Below, in pieces: positions 1 through 8,680 of a stretch of 64,000 nt of DNA (positions within the stretch are counted from its first letter, which is position 1; each line of letters starts with the position of its first letter). This DNA comes from Chryseobacterium formosense. GTDB taxonomy: Bacteria > Bacteroidota > Bacteroidia > Flavobacteriales > Weeksellaceae. The notes beneath the pieces were generated by a model that was not told the origin of the DNA, did no database searches, and saw only the letters and a list, made by a program, of their open reading frames with translations. A program made the position numbers and the translations under genes. The DNA is taken from assembly GCF_900116415.1 (NCBI RefSeq), contig NZ_FPAP01000001.1, forward strand, positions 744,001 through 808,000, read 5' to 3'.

Positions 1-1191
1 CAAATTTACTCGGAGTCGATTAAAACGACGCTTGCAAGCCCATTATTACCGAATACGAAGTATAGATTGAGCTTTCAGGTTTCTTTAGCTGAAGGGAATA
101 GTAAAAATGCAATTAAATTCCAGGCTTATTTATCTAATAACAGCACTTCTTATCCGGGATATGGTGAAATTCCTATCTCAAATCCTTCGATGCTGTTTAC
201 TGATTCTAATTATGCTACCAGTGCAAGTACTTGGAAAACCATTACTTTTGATTTTACGACAGGTAATGTTGCAGGTCAGACAACATTATATTTAGGAGGT
301 CTGAGTAATATTGATTTTATTTCTAATACTCCGTCTCCACAAGGGGTGAATGGCTGTGGTTATTATAATTATAATGACAGCAGTGTGCCTAATGATTTTG
401 GTGCTTGTTATTATTTTGTAGATAATGTTTCAATCACCGCTCTTGAAAATACGATTGATATGACACTTGATCTTCCACAATACATTTGTCCGAATAATGT
501 AATTAGCGATATGTCGCTTTACCTTACAGGTTCTTATTTCAACGGAACATTTTCCGGAAATGGAGTTTCAGGGAATACATTTAGTGCAAATGCAGCAGGT
601 ATGGGTACTCATACAATTTATTATACGTACACCAATACTTCAGGTTGTATAATTACGATTTCAGATGTAGTTTTTGTTACAGACAGAGAATCGATTTGTG
701 GACCGGCAAATAATTGTCCGCAGAATTATTCATTTTACACCACCGAAACCAATCCAAGTGTTATTTACAAAGCTTCAGAATATATATATACAGGAAGTCA
801 CTATCTGGTACAATCAGGTAATTCTGTTGATTTTAAAGCAGGTAAATATATTCTAATGGAACCAGATTCGGAAATAGAATATGGAGCATCATTTTCAGCA
901 ATCATTGAAGACTGTCAGACAAATGTGACCAGAATATCTGCAAAATCATTACCTGAAGTAGAGCAAAATGAAAATGCATTACAGATTTATCCTAATCCGG
1001 CAGGTGATTTCTTAAATATTAAAACATTGTCACCACTTACCAAAGTTGAAATCTATGATACTTCTGGTAAAAAAGTCAACTTTAGATTAGATGGAAACAG
1101 AGCAAATGTGAGTCATTTGGTTTCGGGTAACTATATTATTACAGTAGAGACTAAAGAAAATAAATACACTAAAAAATTCATCAAAAAATAA
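1..1191 (+). CDS. T9SS type A sorting domain protein, 5' end outside window
   Basis: The reading frame is open from base 1, so the true start lies upstream; the TTG at 67 is an internal leucine codon. Residues near the C-terminus form the type A sorting domain of the type IX secretion system: a YPNPAGDFLNI motif, a KVEIYDTSGKKV strand and a terminal KKFIKK. Proteins with this tail are exported by Sec to the periplasm and then moved across the outer membrane by T9SS, with removal of the tail. The visible N-terminal part is Asn/Ser/Thr-rich and beta-strand-like, with a YYFVDNVSI segment as in carbohydrate-binding or adhesin-type modules. I cannot name a substrate or activity. It ends at an intrinsic terminator and is followed by another T9SS cargo gene. 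Confidence 0.85.
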   Translation, partial: QIYSESIKTTLASPLLPNTKYRLSFQVSLAEGNSKNAIKFQAYLSNNSTSYPGYGEIPISNPSMLFTDSNYATSASTWKTITFDFTTGNVAGQTTLYLGGLSNIDFISNTPSPQGVNGCGYYNYNDSSVPNDFGACYYFVDNVSITALENTIDMTLDLPQYICPNNVISDMSLYLTGSYFNGTFSGNGVSGNTFSANAAGMGTHTIYYTYTNTSGCIITISDVVFVTDRESICGPANNCPQNYSFYTTETNPSVIYKASEYIYTGSHYLVQSGNSVDFKAGKYILMEPDSEIEYGASFSAIIEDCQTNVTRISAKSLPEVEQNENALQIYPNPAGDFLNIKTLSPLTKVEIYDTSGKKVNFRLDGNRANVSHLVSGNYIITVETKENKYTKKFIKK

Positions 1192-1210
1192 AACAGATAA
1201 ATAATAATCA

Positions 1211-1240
1211 ATAACGCTCCAGTCGGGGCGTTATTTTTTC
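1211..1240 (+). terminator. intrinsic terminator after T9SS protein
   Basis: A 10-bp stem (ATAACGCTCC / GGGGCGTTAT, one G-T pair) with loop AGTC is followed by a T run. Confidence 0.85.
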
Positions 1241-1323
1241 TAATTATGATCATTTTAGCTAAGAATTAATGAGATTTTAATTCAGTTTATTAATAATTAT
1301 CTTTAACTTTAGCTCAAATTTAA

Positions 1324-2352
<1,029 letters not shown>

Positions 2353-2375
2353 TTACTGATAAATCTTAGTACAAT

Positions 2376-2403
2376 AAAACGCTCCAATTTGGGGCGTTTT
2401 TGT
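2376..2403 (+). terminator. intrinsic terminator after second T9SS protein
   Basis: The stem AAAACGCTCC / GGGGCGTTTT with loop AATTT is followed by T-rich sequence. It is nearly the same hairpin as the terminator at 1211. Confidence 0.85.
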
Positions 2404-2429
2404 TATTTTAGGGTTTTAAAATTGATTCA

Positions 2430-3137
2430 ATGATAGAAAATAAAGTAGCCTACATTACAGGAGGTACAAAAGGAGTTGGATATGGGATTGCAAAAATCTT
2501 GTTAGAAAATGGCGTTTCAGTTGCTTTTTCGGGAAGAAAAAAGGGAGATGTTGAAAAAGTTGTGACTGAATTAAAACAATATTCTCAGAATGTTTTAGGA
2601 ATTGTTTCTGATGTGAAAAATCTTGAAAACGAGTCTGAAACTGTTAAAAACATCATCGAAAAATTCGGAAGATTGGATTTTGTTATTGCAAACGCTGGTT
2701 TAGGGATTTTTAAACCGGTAGACCAACTTTCAGCAGACGAATGGAATGAGATGATTGAAACCAATCTTACCGGAGTTTTCTATACCCTAAAAGCTTCAGT
2801 AGAAGAACTGAAAAAGACGGAAGGATATTACATCACCATTTCAAGTTTAGCCGGAGCAAATTTCTTCGAAAACGGAACGGGCTACAACGCCTCAAAATTC
2901 GGAGTTGTAGGCTTTACTCAAGCAGCGATGATCGATTTAAGAAAATACAATATTAAATCAACTGTCATCATGCCCGGCTCGGTGGCTACAAATTTCAACG
3001 GAAATATTCCTTCAGAAAAAGATGCCTGGAAAATTCAACCCGAAGATATGGGAAATCTGGTTCTTGATGTTTTAAAAATGAATCCAAGAGTTTTGCCAAG
3101 TAAGATAGAGTTTAGAGCAACAAAACCTAACTCTTAA
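2430..3137 (+). CDS. SDR family oxidoreductase
   Basis: This 235-residue classical short-chain dehydrogenase/reductase has the N-terminal NAD(P)-binding glycine motif TGGTKGVGYGIA (about residues 10-21), NAG at the end of strand 4, a catalytic serine in TISSLAG and the catalytic YNASK (Tyr-x3-Lys). The GRKK after strand 2 favours NADPH over NADH. The length is normal for the family. Substrate cannot be inferred; relatives reduce 3-oxoacyl groups, sugars or sepiapterin-like carbonyls. It is transcribed alone, with a terminator before it and a long regulatory gap after it, so it does not look co-transcribed with the etf genes. Confidence 0.85.
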   Translation: MIENKVAYITGGTKGVGYGIAKILLENGVSVAFSGRKKGDVEKVVTELKQYSQNVLGIVSDVKNLENESETVKNIIEKFGRLDFVIANAGLGIFKPVDQLSADEWNEMIETNLTGVFYTLKASVEELKKTEGYYITISSLAGANFFENGTGYNASKFGVVGFTQAAMIDLRKYNIKSTVIMPGSVATNFNGNIPSEKDAWKIQPEDMGNLVLDVLKMNPRVLPSKIEFRATKPNS

Positions 3138-3170
3138 AACATATAATGCGCTGAATAATAATTAAATAAG

Positions 3171-3207
3171 TATTATGCATGCATAATATATTTTTTATTT
3201 ATATTAG
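3171..3207 (+). promoter_or_regulatory. 18-bp perfect palindrome over the etfBA promoter
   Basis: TATTATGCATGCATAATA (3171-3188) is a perfect palindrome. A TATATTAG box (3200-3207, one mismatch to TAnnTTTG) follows, so the palindrome covers the expected -33 region. This is the layout of an operator, but the cognate regulator is unknown. The leader to etfB is about 118 nt and contains a second inverted repeat (ATAATCA-CC-TGATTAT, 3238-3253). Confidence 0.5.
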
Positions 3208-3331
3208 CAAAGTTAACTCAAACAAAAAACGCTGTTTATAATCACCTGATTATGAAAAGCAAAACAGAAATATATAGTACATGAAACCGTGAGGTTGCAT
3301 ATGACAATTAAAATAAAATATAAAGCAACAT

Positions 3332-4078
3332 ATGAAAATATTAGTTTGTATCAGTAGTGTTCCGGATACTACTTCCAAAATCAATTTTACGGCAGATAAG
3401 TCTGCATTCGACAAAAACGGAATTCAGTGGGTAATCAATCCGCTTGATGAATTCGCTTTAACAAAAGCTATTAAATTGCAGGAATCTCAGGGAGCAACTG
3501 TAACGGTAATCAATGTAGGGGATGCTGTAACTGAGCCTGTGGTAAGAAAAGCTTTGGCAATCGGAGCAAATGACGCAGTAAGAGTAAACCTTGATCCTAA
3601 AGACAGCTTCTCAACAGCTAAAGAAATTGCGGCTGTAGCTCAGAATGGTGGTTACGATTTAATTCTTTGCGGTAAAGAATCGATTGATTATAATGGAGGT
3701 TCTGTTCCTGGGATGGTTGCTCAGTTGTTAAATCAACCTTTTGTAAATGCTTCGGTTGGTTTAGATGTGAACGGAAGCGAAGCTACTGCTGTAAGAGAGA
3801 TTGAAGGAGGCAAAGAAACAATTTCTGTAAAATTACCTGCTGTAATTGCTGGTCAGAAAGGTTTGGTAGACGAAAAAGATCTTATTATTCCAAACATGAG
3901 AGGAATTATGTCTGCAAGAACAAAACCTTTGCAGGTCGTAGCGCCTACTTCTTCTGAAGTAAAAGTTCAGGGTGTTTCTTATGACTCAGTTCCTCCAAGA
4001 GCAGCTGTGAAAATGGTTTCTCCGGATAATTTAGATGAATTGGTAAGACTTCTTCACGAGGAAGCAAAGGTTATTTAA
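3332..4078 (+). CDS. etfB: electron transfer flavoprotein subunit beta
   Basis: This 248-residue protein matches EtfB (FixA) across its length: MKILVCISSVPDTT at the N-terminus, a NPLDEFALTKAIKL helix, and the signature region VDEKDLIIPNMRGIMSARTKPLQV that binds AMP and contacts partner dehydrogenases. With EtfA it forms a heterodimer carrying FAD and AMP, taking electrons from acyl-CoA and other dehydrogenases to the respiratory quinone pool through ETF-quinone oxidoreductase. It leads the etfBA operon, with etfA 78 bp downstream. The spacer between the two is low-complexity sequence. It is located in the cytoplasm. Confidence 0.95.
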   Translation: MKILVCISSVPDTTSKINFTADKSAFDKNGIQWVINPLDEFALTKAIKLQESQGATVTVINVGDAVTEPVVRKALAIGANDAVRVNLDPKDSFSTAKEIAAVAQNGGYDLILCGKESIDYNGGSVPGMVAQLLNQPFVNASVGLDVNGSEATAVREIEGGKETISVKLPAVIAGQKGLVDEKDLIIPNMRGIMSARTKPLQVVAPTSSEVKVQGVSYDSVPPRAAVKMVSPDNLDELVRLLHEEAKVI

Positions 4079-4156
4079 TTATTCAAAATTCAACATTCAA
4101 AATTCAACATTTAAAAAATCTTGAATTTCGAACTTTAAATCTTAAATTAAAAAATT
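4079..4156 (+). repeat. low-complexity spacer inside etfBA operon
   Basis: The space between etfB and etfA consists of near-repeats of ATTCAAAATTCAACATT followed by AATCTTGAATTTCGAAC-type words. It resembles the atpD-atpC spacer. No terminator is seen, so the two genes should still be co-transcribed. Confidence 0.7.
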
Positions 4157-5104
4157 ATGGCAGTATTCGTATACGCAGAAAATATAAACGGAGTTTACAA
4201 AAAAGCAGCTTTTGAGGCAGTTTCTTACGCTAAAGCAGTAGCTGATCAGGCGGGAGATACCGTAACGGCAATTTCTGTAAACCCAACAGATACTTCAGAT
4301 ATTTTGTATAAATATGGAGCAACAAATGTAATCAACATCAAAGACGAAGGTCTTAAAAATTTCTCGGCAAAAGCTTATGCACAGGCTGTAAGCGAAGTTG
4401 CGGGCGGAAATATTATCGTTTTCCCTCACACAACAGATGCTTCTTCTGTAGCACCAATGTTGGCGGTGATGAAGAACTATTCTTTAATTACCAATGTTTT
4501 GGAAGCTCCGGAAAGCCAGTCTCCGTTTCAGGTAAAAAGAAAAGCTTTCTCAGGAAAAGGCTTCATGCATGCAAAAGCAGAAGGAACAGGTGTAATCATT
4601 ACCGTTTCTCAGAATGCTTTCGGTGTTAAAGAAAACTCAGTTTCGGGTTCTGAAGAAGTAAAGAATCTTTCTGTGGCTAATGAAGATACAAAAGTGATTT
4701 CTCATGAGCAGAGTTCAGGTAAACTAGACTTAAAAGAAGCTGAAGTAGTAGTTTCTGCAGGTAGAGGAATGAAAGGTCCAGAAAACTGGGGAATGGTAGA
4801 AGATCTTGCGAATACTTTAGGTGCTGCAACAGCTTGTTCAAAACCGGTTTCAGATATCGGGTGGAGACCTCACACAGAGCACGTTGGGCAGACTGGTAAG
4901 GCAATTTCTCCAAACCTTTACATTGCCATCGGTATTTCGGGTGCAATTCAGCATTTGGCGGGTGTAAACTCTTCTAAAACAATCGTTGTAATCAACAGTG
5001 ATGCTGAAGCTCCGTTCTTCAAATCGGCAGATTACGGTGTAGTAGGTGATGCATTCCAGATCATTCCTGCATTGACAGAAAAAATAAAAGCATTGAAAGG
5101 CTAA
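4157..5104 (+). CDS. etfA: electron transfer flavoprotein subunit alpha
   Basis: This 315-residue protein is EtfA (FixB). The C-terminal FAD-binding domain is clear: a VVSAGRGMKGPENW start (about residue 198), then SKPVSDIGW, HTEHVGQTGKAISPNLYIAIGISGAIQHLAG (about 240-270), and the closing NSDAEAPFFKSADYGVVGD. This binds the redox FAD of the heterodimer; the N-terminal domain pairs with EtfB. Length and order (B then A) are normal. A strong terminator follows. Fatty-acid beta-oxidation is the likely electron source; a thiolase gene lies at 11.7 kb, but the link is only functional. Confidence 0.95.
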   Translation: MAVFVYAENINGVYKKAAFEAVSYAKAVADQAGDTVTAISVNPTDTSDILYKYGATNVINIKDEGLKNFSAKAYAQAVSEVAGGNIIVFPHTTDASSVAPMLAVMKNYSLITNVLEAPESQSPFQVKRKAFSGKGFMHAKAEGTGVIITVSQNAFGVKENSVSGSEEVKNLSVANEDTKVISHEQSSGKLDLKEAEVVVSAGRGMKGPENWGMVEDLANTLGAATACSKPVSDIGWRPHTEHVGQTGKAISPNLYIAIGISGAIQHLAGVNSSKTIVVINSDAEAPFFKSADYGVVGDAFQIIPALTEKIKALKG

Positions 5105-5127
5105 ATAGTTTTTCATCCATAATTAAG

Positions 5128-5163
5128 CTTCCGGGATAATTATTATTTCGGAAGTTTTTTTTG
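5128..5163 (+). terminator. intrinsic terminator after etfA
   Basis: CTTCCG (5128-5133) pairs with CGGAAG (5149-5154) and is followed by a T8 run. Confidence 0.85.
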
Positions 5164-5225
5164 GGCAGCTTAGACCTTCGTTCGTAAATTTCGGTTAAAG
5201 CCTTCGCTTTCATCTCATTTATGTC

Positions 5226-5291
5226 TTCCACTCTCGCTTTTTTGCCGCTCCCTTCAGTCGCGACAAAAAGAGCTCCGCTCAAGCCGGGCTG
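5226..5291. repeat. REP-like intergenic element, copy A (variable core)
   Basis: The flanks TTCCACTCTCGCTTTTT and AAAAAGAGCTCCGCTCAAG...GGGCT match those of the elements at 22905 and 61871, while the sequence between (GCCGCTCCCTTCAGTCGCGAC) differs. It belongs to a dispersed family in this genome and is more GC-rich than its surroundings. Confidence 0.6.
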
Positions 5292-5374
5292 CAAAGCCAT
5301 AAATACAAGAAAAGACAGCACAACAAAAGAGTCATAAAATTTAAAAATAAAAAGTACAGATAAAAAAATACGAT

Positions 5375-5382
5375 TATCTTTG
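5375..5382 (+). promoter_or_regulatory. -7 box TATCTTTG at the nuclease gene
   Basis: It is a perfect TAnnTTTG match that ends only 5 nt before the ATG at 5388, implying a leaderless or nearly leaderless transcript. Confidence 0.6.
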
Positions 5383-5387
5383 TAGTT

Positions 5388-5987
5388 ATGGATTATAAAC
5401 AGCTCATCATACGCGGAATATCGTACAGCCAGACTCAATCTGGCGCTTACGCATTGCTTTTGGAACATGAAGAAACGAATATTAAATTACCAGTAGTTAT
5501 TGGAAATTTCGAGGCTCAATCCATTTCTTTAGGCCTGGAAAAAGACATTCATCCGCCACGTCCCCTTACACACGATTTGTTTACCAAATTTATTGTTTCG
5601 GCAAATTATCAGCTGGTTTCAGTGATCATTTATCAGATTGTAGACGGGGTTTTCTTTTCAAATATCAACTTCAAAAATTCAGAAACTCAAGAAGAACTGA
5701 TTCTTGATGCAAGAACTTCGGATGCGGTAGCAATGGCGGTACGTTTTGATGCTCCTATTTTTACAACACAGCAGGTTTTGAATGAAGCAGGAATTTTGCT
5801 TGAACTGGAAGAAGTTGCAAAAGAAGAGCAGTCTTTCTCAGAAACTGTAGCAACTGAAGACAGTCTGACATCTGTTTCAATGGAAGAATTACAAAAGCTT
5901 TTGGAGGATGCTGTAAAAGAAGAAGATTTCGATACCGCGCTTGAAATTCAGGAGGAGATCAAGAGACGAAAAAAGAAAATAGATTAG
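5388..5987 (+). CDS. bifunctional nuclease family protein (DUF151) with UVR motif
   Basis: Residues 1-135 form the bifunctional nuclease (BFN/DUF151) domain: LIIRGISYSQTQSGAYALLLE, LPVVIGNFEAQSI and the closing LDARTSDAVAMAVR. In plants and Mycobacterium relatives this fold has DNase and RNase activity. Residues about 165-199 (MEELQKLLEDAVKEEDFDTA) are a UVR motif, the UvrB-UvrC contact helix pair, which suggests a link to DNA repair or to Clp-type partners. A Glu-rich linker joins them. The start is canonical for the family although the promoter box is almost touching it. The MFS permease follows after 18 bp, so the two are likely one operon. Confidence 0.85.
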   Translation: MDYKQLIIRGISYSQTQSGAYALLLEHEETNIKLPVVIGNFEAQSISLGLEKDIHPPRPLTHDLFTKFIVSANYQLVSVIIYQIVDGVFFSNINFKNSETQEELILDARTSDAVAMAVRFDAPIFTTQQVLNEAGILLELEEVAKEEQSFSETVATEDSLTSVSMEELQKLLEDAVKEEDFDTALEIQEEIKRRKKKID

Positions 5988-6005
5988 AGATATTATACTT
6001 AAAAA

Positions 6006-7388
6006 ATGAATTTAAAACTACGACTGACCGTCCTGAGTTTTCTGCAGTTCTTCGTTTGGGGAGCATGGCTGATTACCATGGCGAATTTTTGGTTTGGTAC
6101 AAAGCAATGGGACGGAACGCAATTTGGTGCTGTCTTCGGAACCATGGGAATTGCTTCGATTTTTATGCCGACCATCACCGGGATTATTGCAGACCGTTGG
6201 GTAAATGCAGAGAGAATATTTTCAGTTTTGCAGATCCTTTATGGGATAACGCTTTTCGTTCTTCCTCACAGTACAGATCCCAACTCGTTCTTCTCTGTAA
6301 TGCTTGTTGCAATGTGTTTTTATATGCCAACAATTGCACTTGCAAATTCAATTTCCTATACCGTGCTGAAAAATAGCAATTTAGATGTTGTTAAAGATTT
6401 TCCACCAATCAGAGTTTGGGGAACCGTCGGGTTTATTGTAGCGATGTGGATTACCAATCTTACAGGAAATAAAGCAACAGAAGGCCAATTTTACATTGCC
6501 GGAGTAGCTGCAATCATTCTTGGGATTTATGCTTTAACACTGCCCAAATGTCCTCCTCAAAAGCTTATTGATAAGGATGCTCCTTTGTCCGAACAACTTG
6601 GCTTAAATGCATTTAAACTATTTAAAAATTATAAGACCGCATTATTCTTCCTATTTTCAATGTTGCTTGGTGCTGCTTTACAGTTGACGAATGCTTATGG
6701 AGACGTATTTTTAAGTGAATTTTCACACTTTCCGAAATATGCTGATTCGTTTGTAGTGCAGAGATCAACTATTATTATGTCTATTTCTCAGGTTTCTGAG
6801 ACCTTGTTTATATTGGCAATCCCGTTTTTCCTGAAAAGATTCGGAATTAAATATGTCATGCTTTTCTCAATGTTTGCATGGGTTCTTAGATTCGGATTTT
6901 TCGCTTACGGTGTTCCTGAAGGATACGGCTTAGGATTAATCGTCCTTTCGTGCATCGTTTACGGGATGGCATTTGATTTTTTCAATATTTCAGGCTCTCT
7001 CTTTGTGGAAACCACGACAGATAAAAAGATCCGTTCTTCTGCGCAAGGTTTATTTATGATGATGACGAATGGTTTTGGAGCTGTTTTCGGAAGTTATATT
7101 GCAGGTTGGGCAATTGATAAGTTCTTTACCCATAGATTTACGACTGCGTCAGAATTATCCACATATCTTCAGACCACACCCGATAATCAGTCTTTTCTAG
7201 ATATTCTGAAAAACAGTTTCAATTCTACTGTAAATGCTGATGGTACTTTATCTGCTGTCGTTATGATGAAAGACTGGCACAACATCTGGCTATCTTTTTC
7301 TGCGTATGCATTGGTTTTAGCAATACTTTTCTGGGTTTTGTTTAAACATAAGCACGACCCTAAAACGGTAGCAAATATTAATCATTAA
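6006..7388 (+). CDS. MFS nucleoside permease (NHS family)
   Basis: This 460-residue polytopic inner-membrane protein has about 12 hydrophobic segments and the N-terminus typical of the nucleoside:H+ symporter family (NupG/XapB type): LRLTVLSFLQFFVWGAWLITMANFW. The loop GIIADRWVNAERI corresponds to the MFS motif between TM2 and TM3. It probably imports purine and pyrimidine nucleosides by proton symport. An extended loop between the last TMs (FFTHRFTTASELS to VVMMKDWHNIW) fits the family. It is downstream of the DUF151 nuclease with an 18-bp gap; salvage of nucleic acid breakdown products is an attractive but unproven link. Confidence 0.8.
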   Translation: MNLKLRLTVLSFLQFFVWGAWLITMANFWFGTKQWDGTQFGAVFGTMGIASIFMPTITGIIADRWVNAERIFSVLQILYGITLFVLPHSTDPNSFFSVMLVAMCFYMPTIALANSISYTVLKNSNLDVVKDFPPIRVWGTVGFIVAMWITNLTGNKATEGQFYIAGVAAIILGIYALTLPKCPPQKLIDKDAPLSEQLGLNAFKLFKNYKTALFFLFSMLLGAALQLTNAYGDVFLSEFSHFPKYADSFVVQRSTIIMSISQVSETLFILAIPFFLKRFGIKYVMLFSMFAWVLRFGFFAYGVPEGYGLGLIVLSCIVYGMAFDFFNISGSLFVETTTDKKIRSSAQGLFMMMTNGFGAVFGSYIAGWAIDKFFTHRFTTASELSTYLQTTPDNQSFLDILKNSFNSTVNADGTLSAVVMMKDWHNIWLSFSAYALVLAILFWVLFKHKHDPKTVANINH

Positions 7389-7411
7389 TTATAGCTGATA
7401 TTAAATATTAC

Positions 7412-7447
7412 ATTGCACTTTTTGAATAAAAAGTGCAATTTTTTTAT
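7412..7447 (+). terminator. intrinsic terminator after nucleoside permease
   Basis: ATTGCACTTTTT-GAAT-AAAAAGTGCAAT forms a 12-bp stem followed by T7. The same hairpin recurs behind the broken protease gene at 8592. Confidence 0.9.
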
Positions 7448-7507
7448 TCTAATTAATCTAAAAAAATTATAACTAATAAATTTTAATTTTTTTTTAATCA
7501 ATATATA

Positions 7508-7535
7508 TTGTGGTATTAAAAAGTTATTATATTTG
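7508..7535 (+). promoter_or_regulatory. promoter of the M43 protease pseudogene
   Basis: A -33 TTG (7508-7510), 17-nt spacer and perfect -7 TATATTTG (7528-7535) match the Bacteroidota primary-sigma consensus. The promoter is intact although the gene is not. Confidence 0.65.
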
Positions 7536-7598
7536 TTAAGATTTTGTTGTTTAAATGAAAATAACAAAACAATTTAACATAATTAACACGAAATTGCA

Positions 7599-8573
7599 AT
7601 GAAAAAGACAATTTTTATGCTAGGAATAGTTTCTGCTATTTTAGCGAGCTGTGAATCTGACGAGAAAATCGAAACACAGGCAGAATAAAACAAGACAACT
7701 GATATTGCTGCCCGAAGAAGTTGTGCATCTGATGAGGTTTTGAAAGAACAAATGGCTAAAGATCCTGAATTAGCAAGAAAGATTTCAGATATTGAGATTT
7801 TTACCCAAAGAAAACTTAATGAAAATTTTGAATCGAGATTAGTAAACGGAGTGATTGAAATTCCGGTTGTAGTAAATGTTTTATACAAAACTGCAGCAGA
7901 GAACATTTCACAGGCTCAGATTCAGTCTCAAATTGATGTATTGAATAAGGATTTCAATGCTACCAACAGTGATTATAATAATGTACCTGCACTTTTTTCT
8001 AATGTGAAAGCAAATGTAGGAATCAGATTCGTTTTGGATCAGGTAGTAAGAAAATCAACGAAAAAAACTTCTTGGGGAACTAGAGATGCAATGAAAAAAT
8101 CTGCTCAGGGAGGCTTATCACCAATATCACCAACTACAAAATTAAATTTATGGGTTTGTACAATCGGTGGAGGAATTTTAGGATATGCTCAATTTCCGGG
8201 TGGAGCTAGTGCAACAGATGGTGTAGTAATAGATTCTAAATATTTAGGAACTACAGGAACAGCAACTTATCCTTACAATCTGGGAAGAACTGCTACTCAT
8301 GAAGTAGGACACTGGATGAATCTTCGTCACATTTGGTGAGATGCTACTTGCGGAACAGATTACTGCAACGATACGCCATCACACAATACTGCTAATTACG
8401 GTGCTCCGGCTTATCCGCATTACAGTACTTGTTCAGGAGCTCCTGTAGAAATGACGATGAACTATATGGATTATGTAGATGACAGGGCGATGTTTATGTT
8501 TTCTACTGATCAGAAAAGCAGGATGCTTGCCATTTTCCAGGCAGGCGGACCGCGATATTCTTTTGCTCAATAA
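7599..8573 (+). pseudogene. M43-type zinc metalloprotease lipoprotein, two nonsense codons
   Basis: One frame of about 324 codons is interrupted by TAA at 7686-7688 and TGA at 8337-8339, with no frameshift. Read through, it gives a lipoprotein signal (MKKTIFMLGIVSAILASC), the pappalysin-like zinc site HEVGHWMNLRHIW, then GDATCGTDYCNDTP with cysteines, and a Met-turn MNYMDY before the end. The second stop sits where relatives have the Gly of HIWGD, so a GGA-to-TGA change fits. A product of the middle frame (from 7740) would keep the three His ligands but lack the Met-turn and the signal. Such proteases are normally extracellular or surface-bound. Everything else is well conserved, which points to recent inactivation or to sequencing errors. 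Confidence 0.8.
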
Positions 8574-8591
8574 TTAATTTATCATATGATG

Positions 8592-8628
8592 AAATTGCAC
8601 TTTTGAAATAAAAGTGCAATTTTTTTTA
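8592..8628 (+). terminator. intrinsic terminator after protease pseudogene
   Basis: AAATTGCACTTTT-GAAAT-AAAAGTGCAATTT forms a 13-bp stem with a T run. It is nearly identical to the hairpin at 7412. Confidence 0.9.
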
Positions 8629-8680
8629 TTTTTAGGCAACCATTTTCAAATTCCTCGGTCTTATAATTAGAAACTAATCA

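Noticed and set aside
3300..3356. Possible 18-codon leader peptide (ATG at 3300) before etfB
   Set aside because: It overlaps the etfB start, has no regulatory codon run, and nothing beyond a start and stop supports it.
5061..5468. Minus-strand ORF of 135 codons between etfA and the nuclease gene
   Set aside because: It spans a terminator, a repeat element and the start of a real gene, and its translation shows no domain.
7599..8573. Selenocysteine or programmed read-through to explain the two stops
   Set aside because: One stop is TAA, no SECIS-like hairpin follows the TGA, and the M43 family does not use selenocysteine; mutation or sequencing error is simpler.
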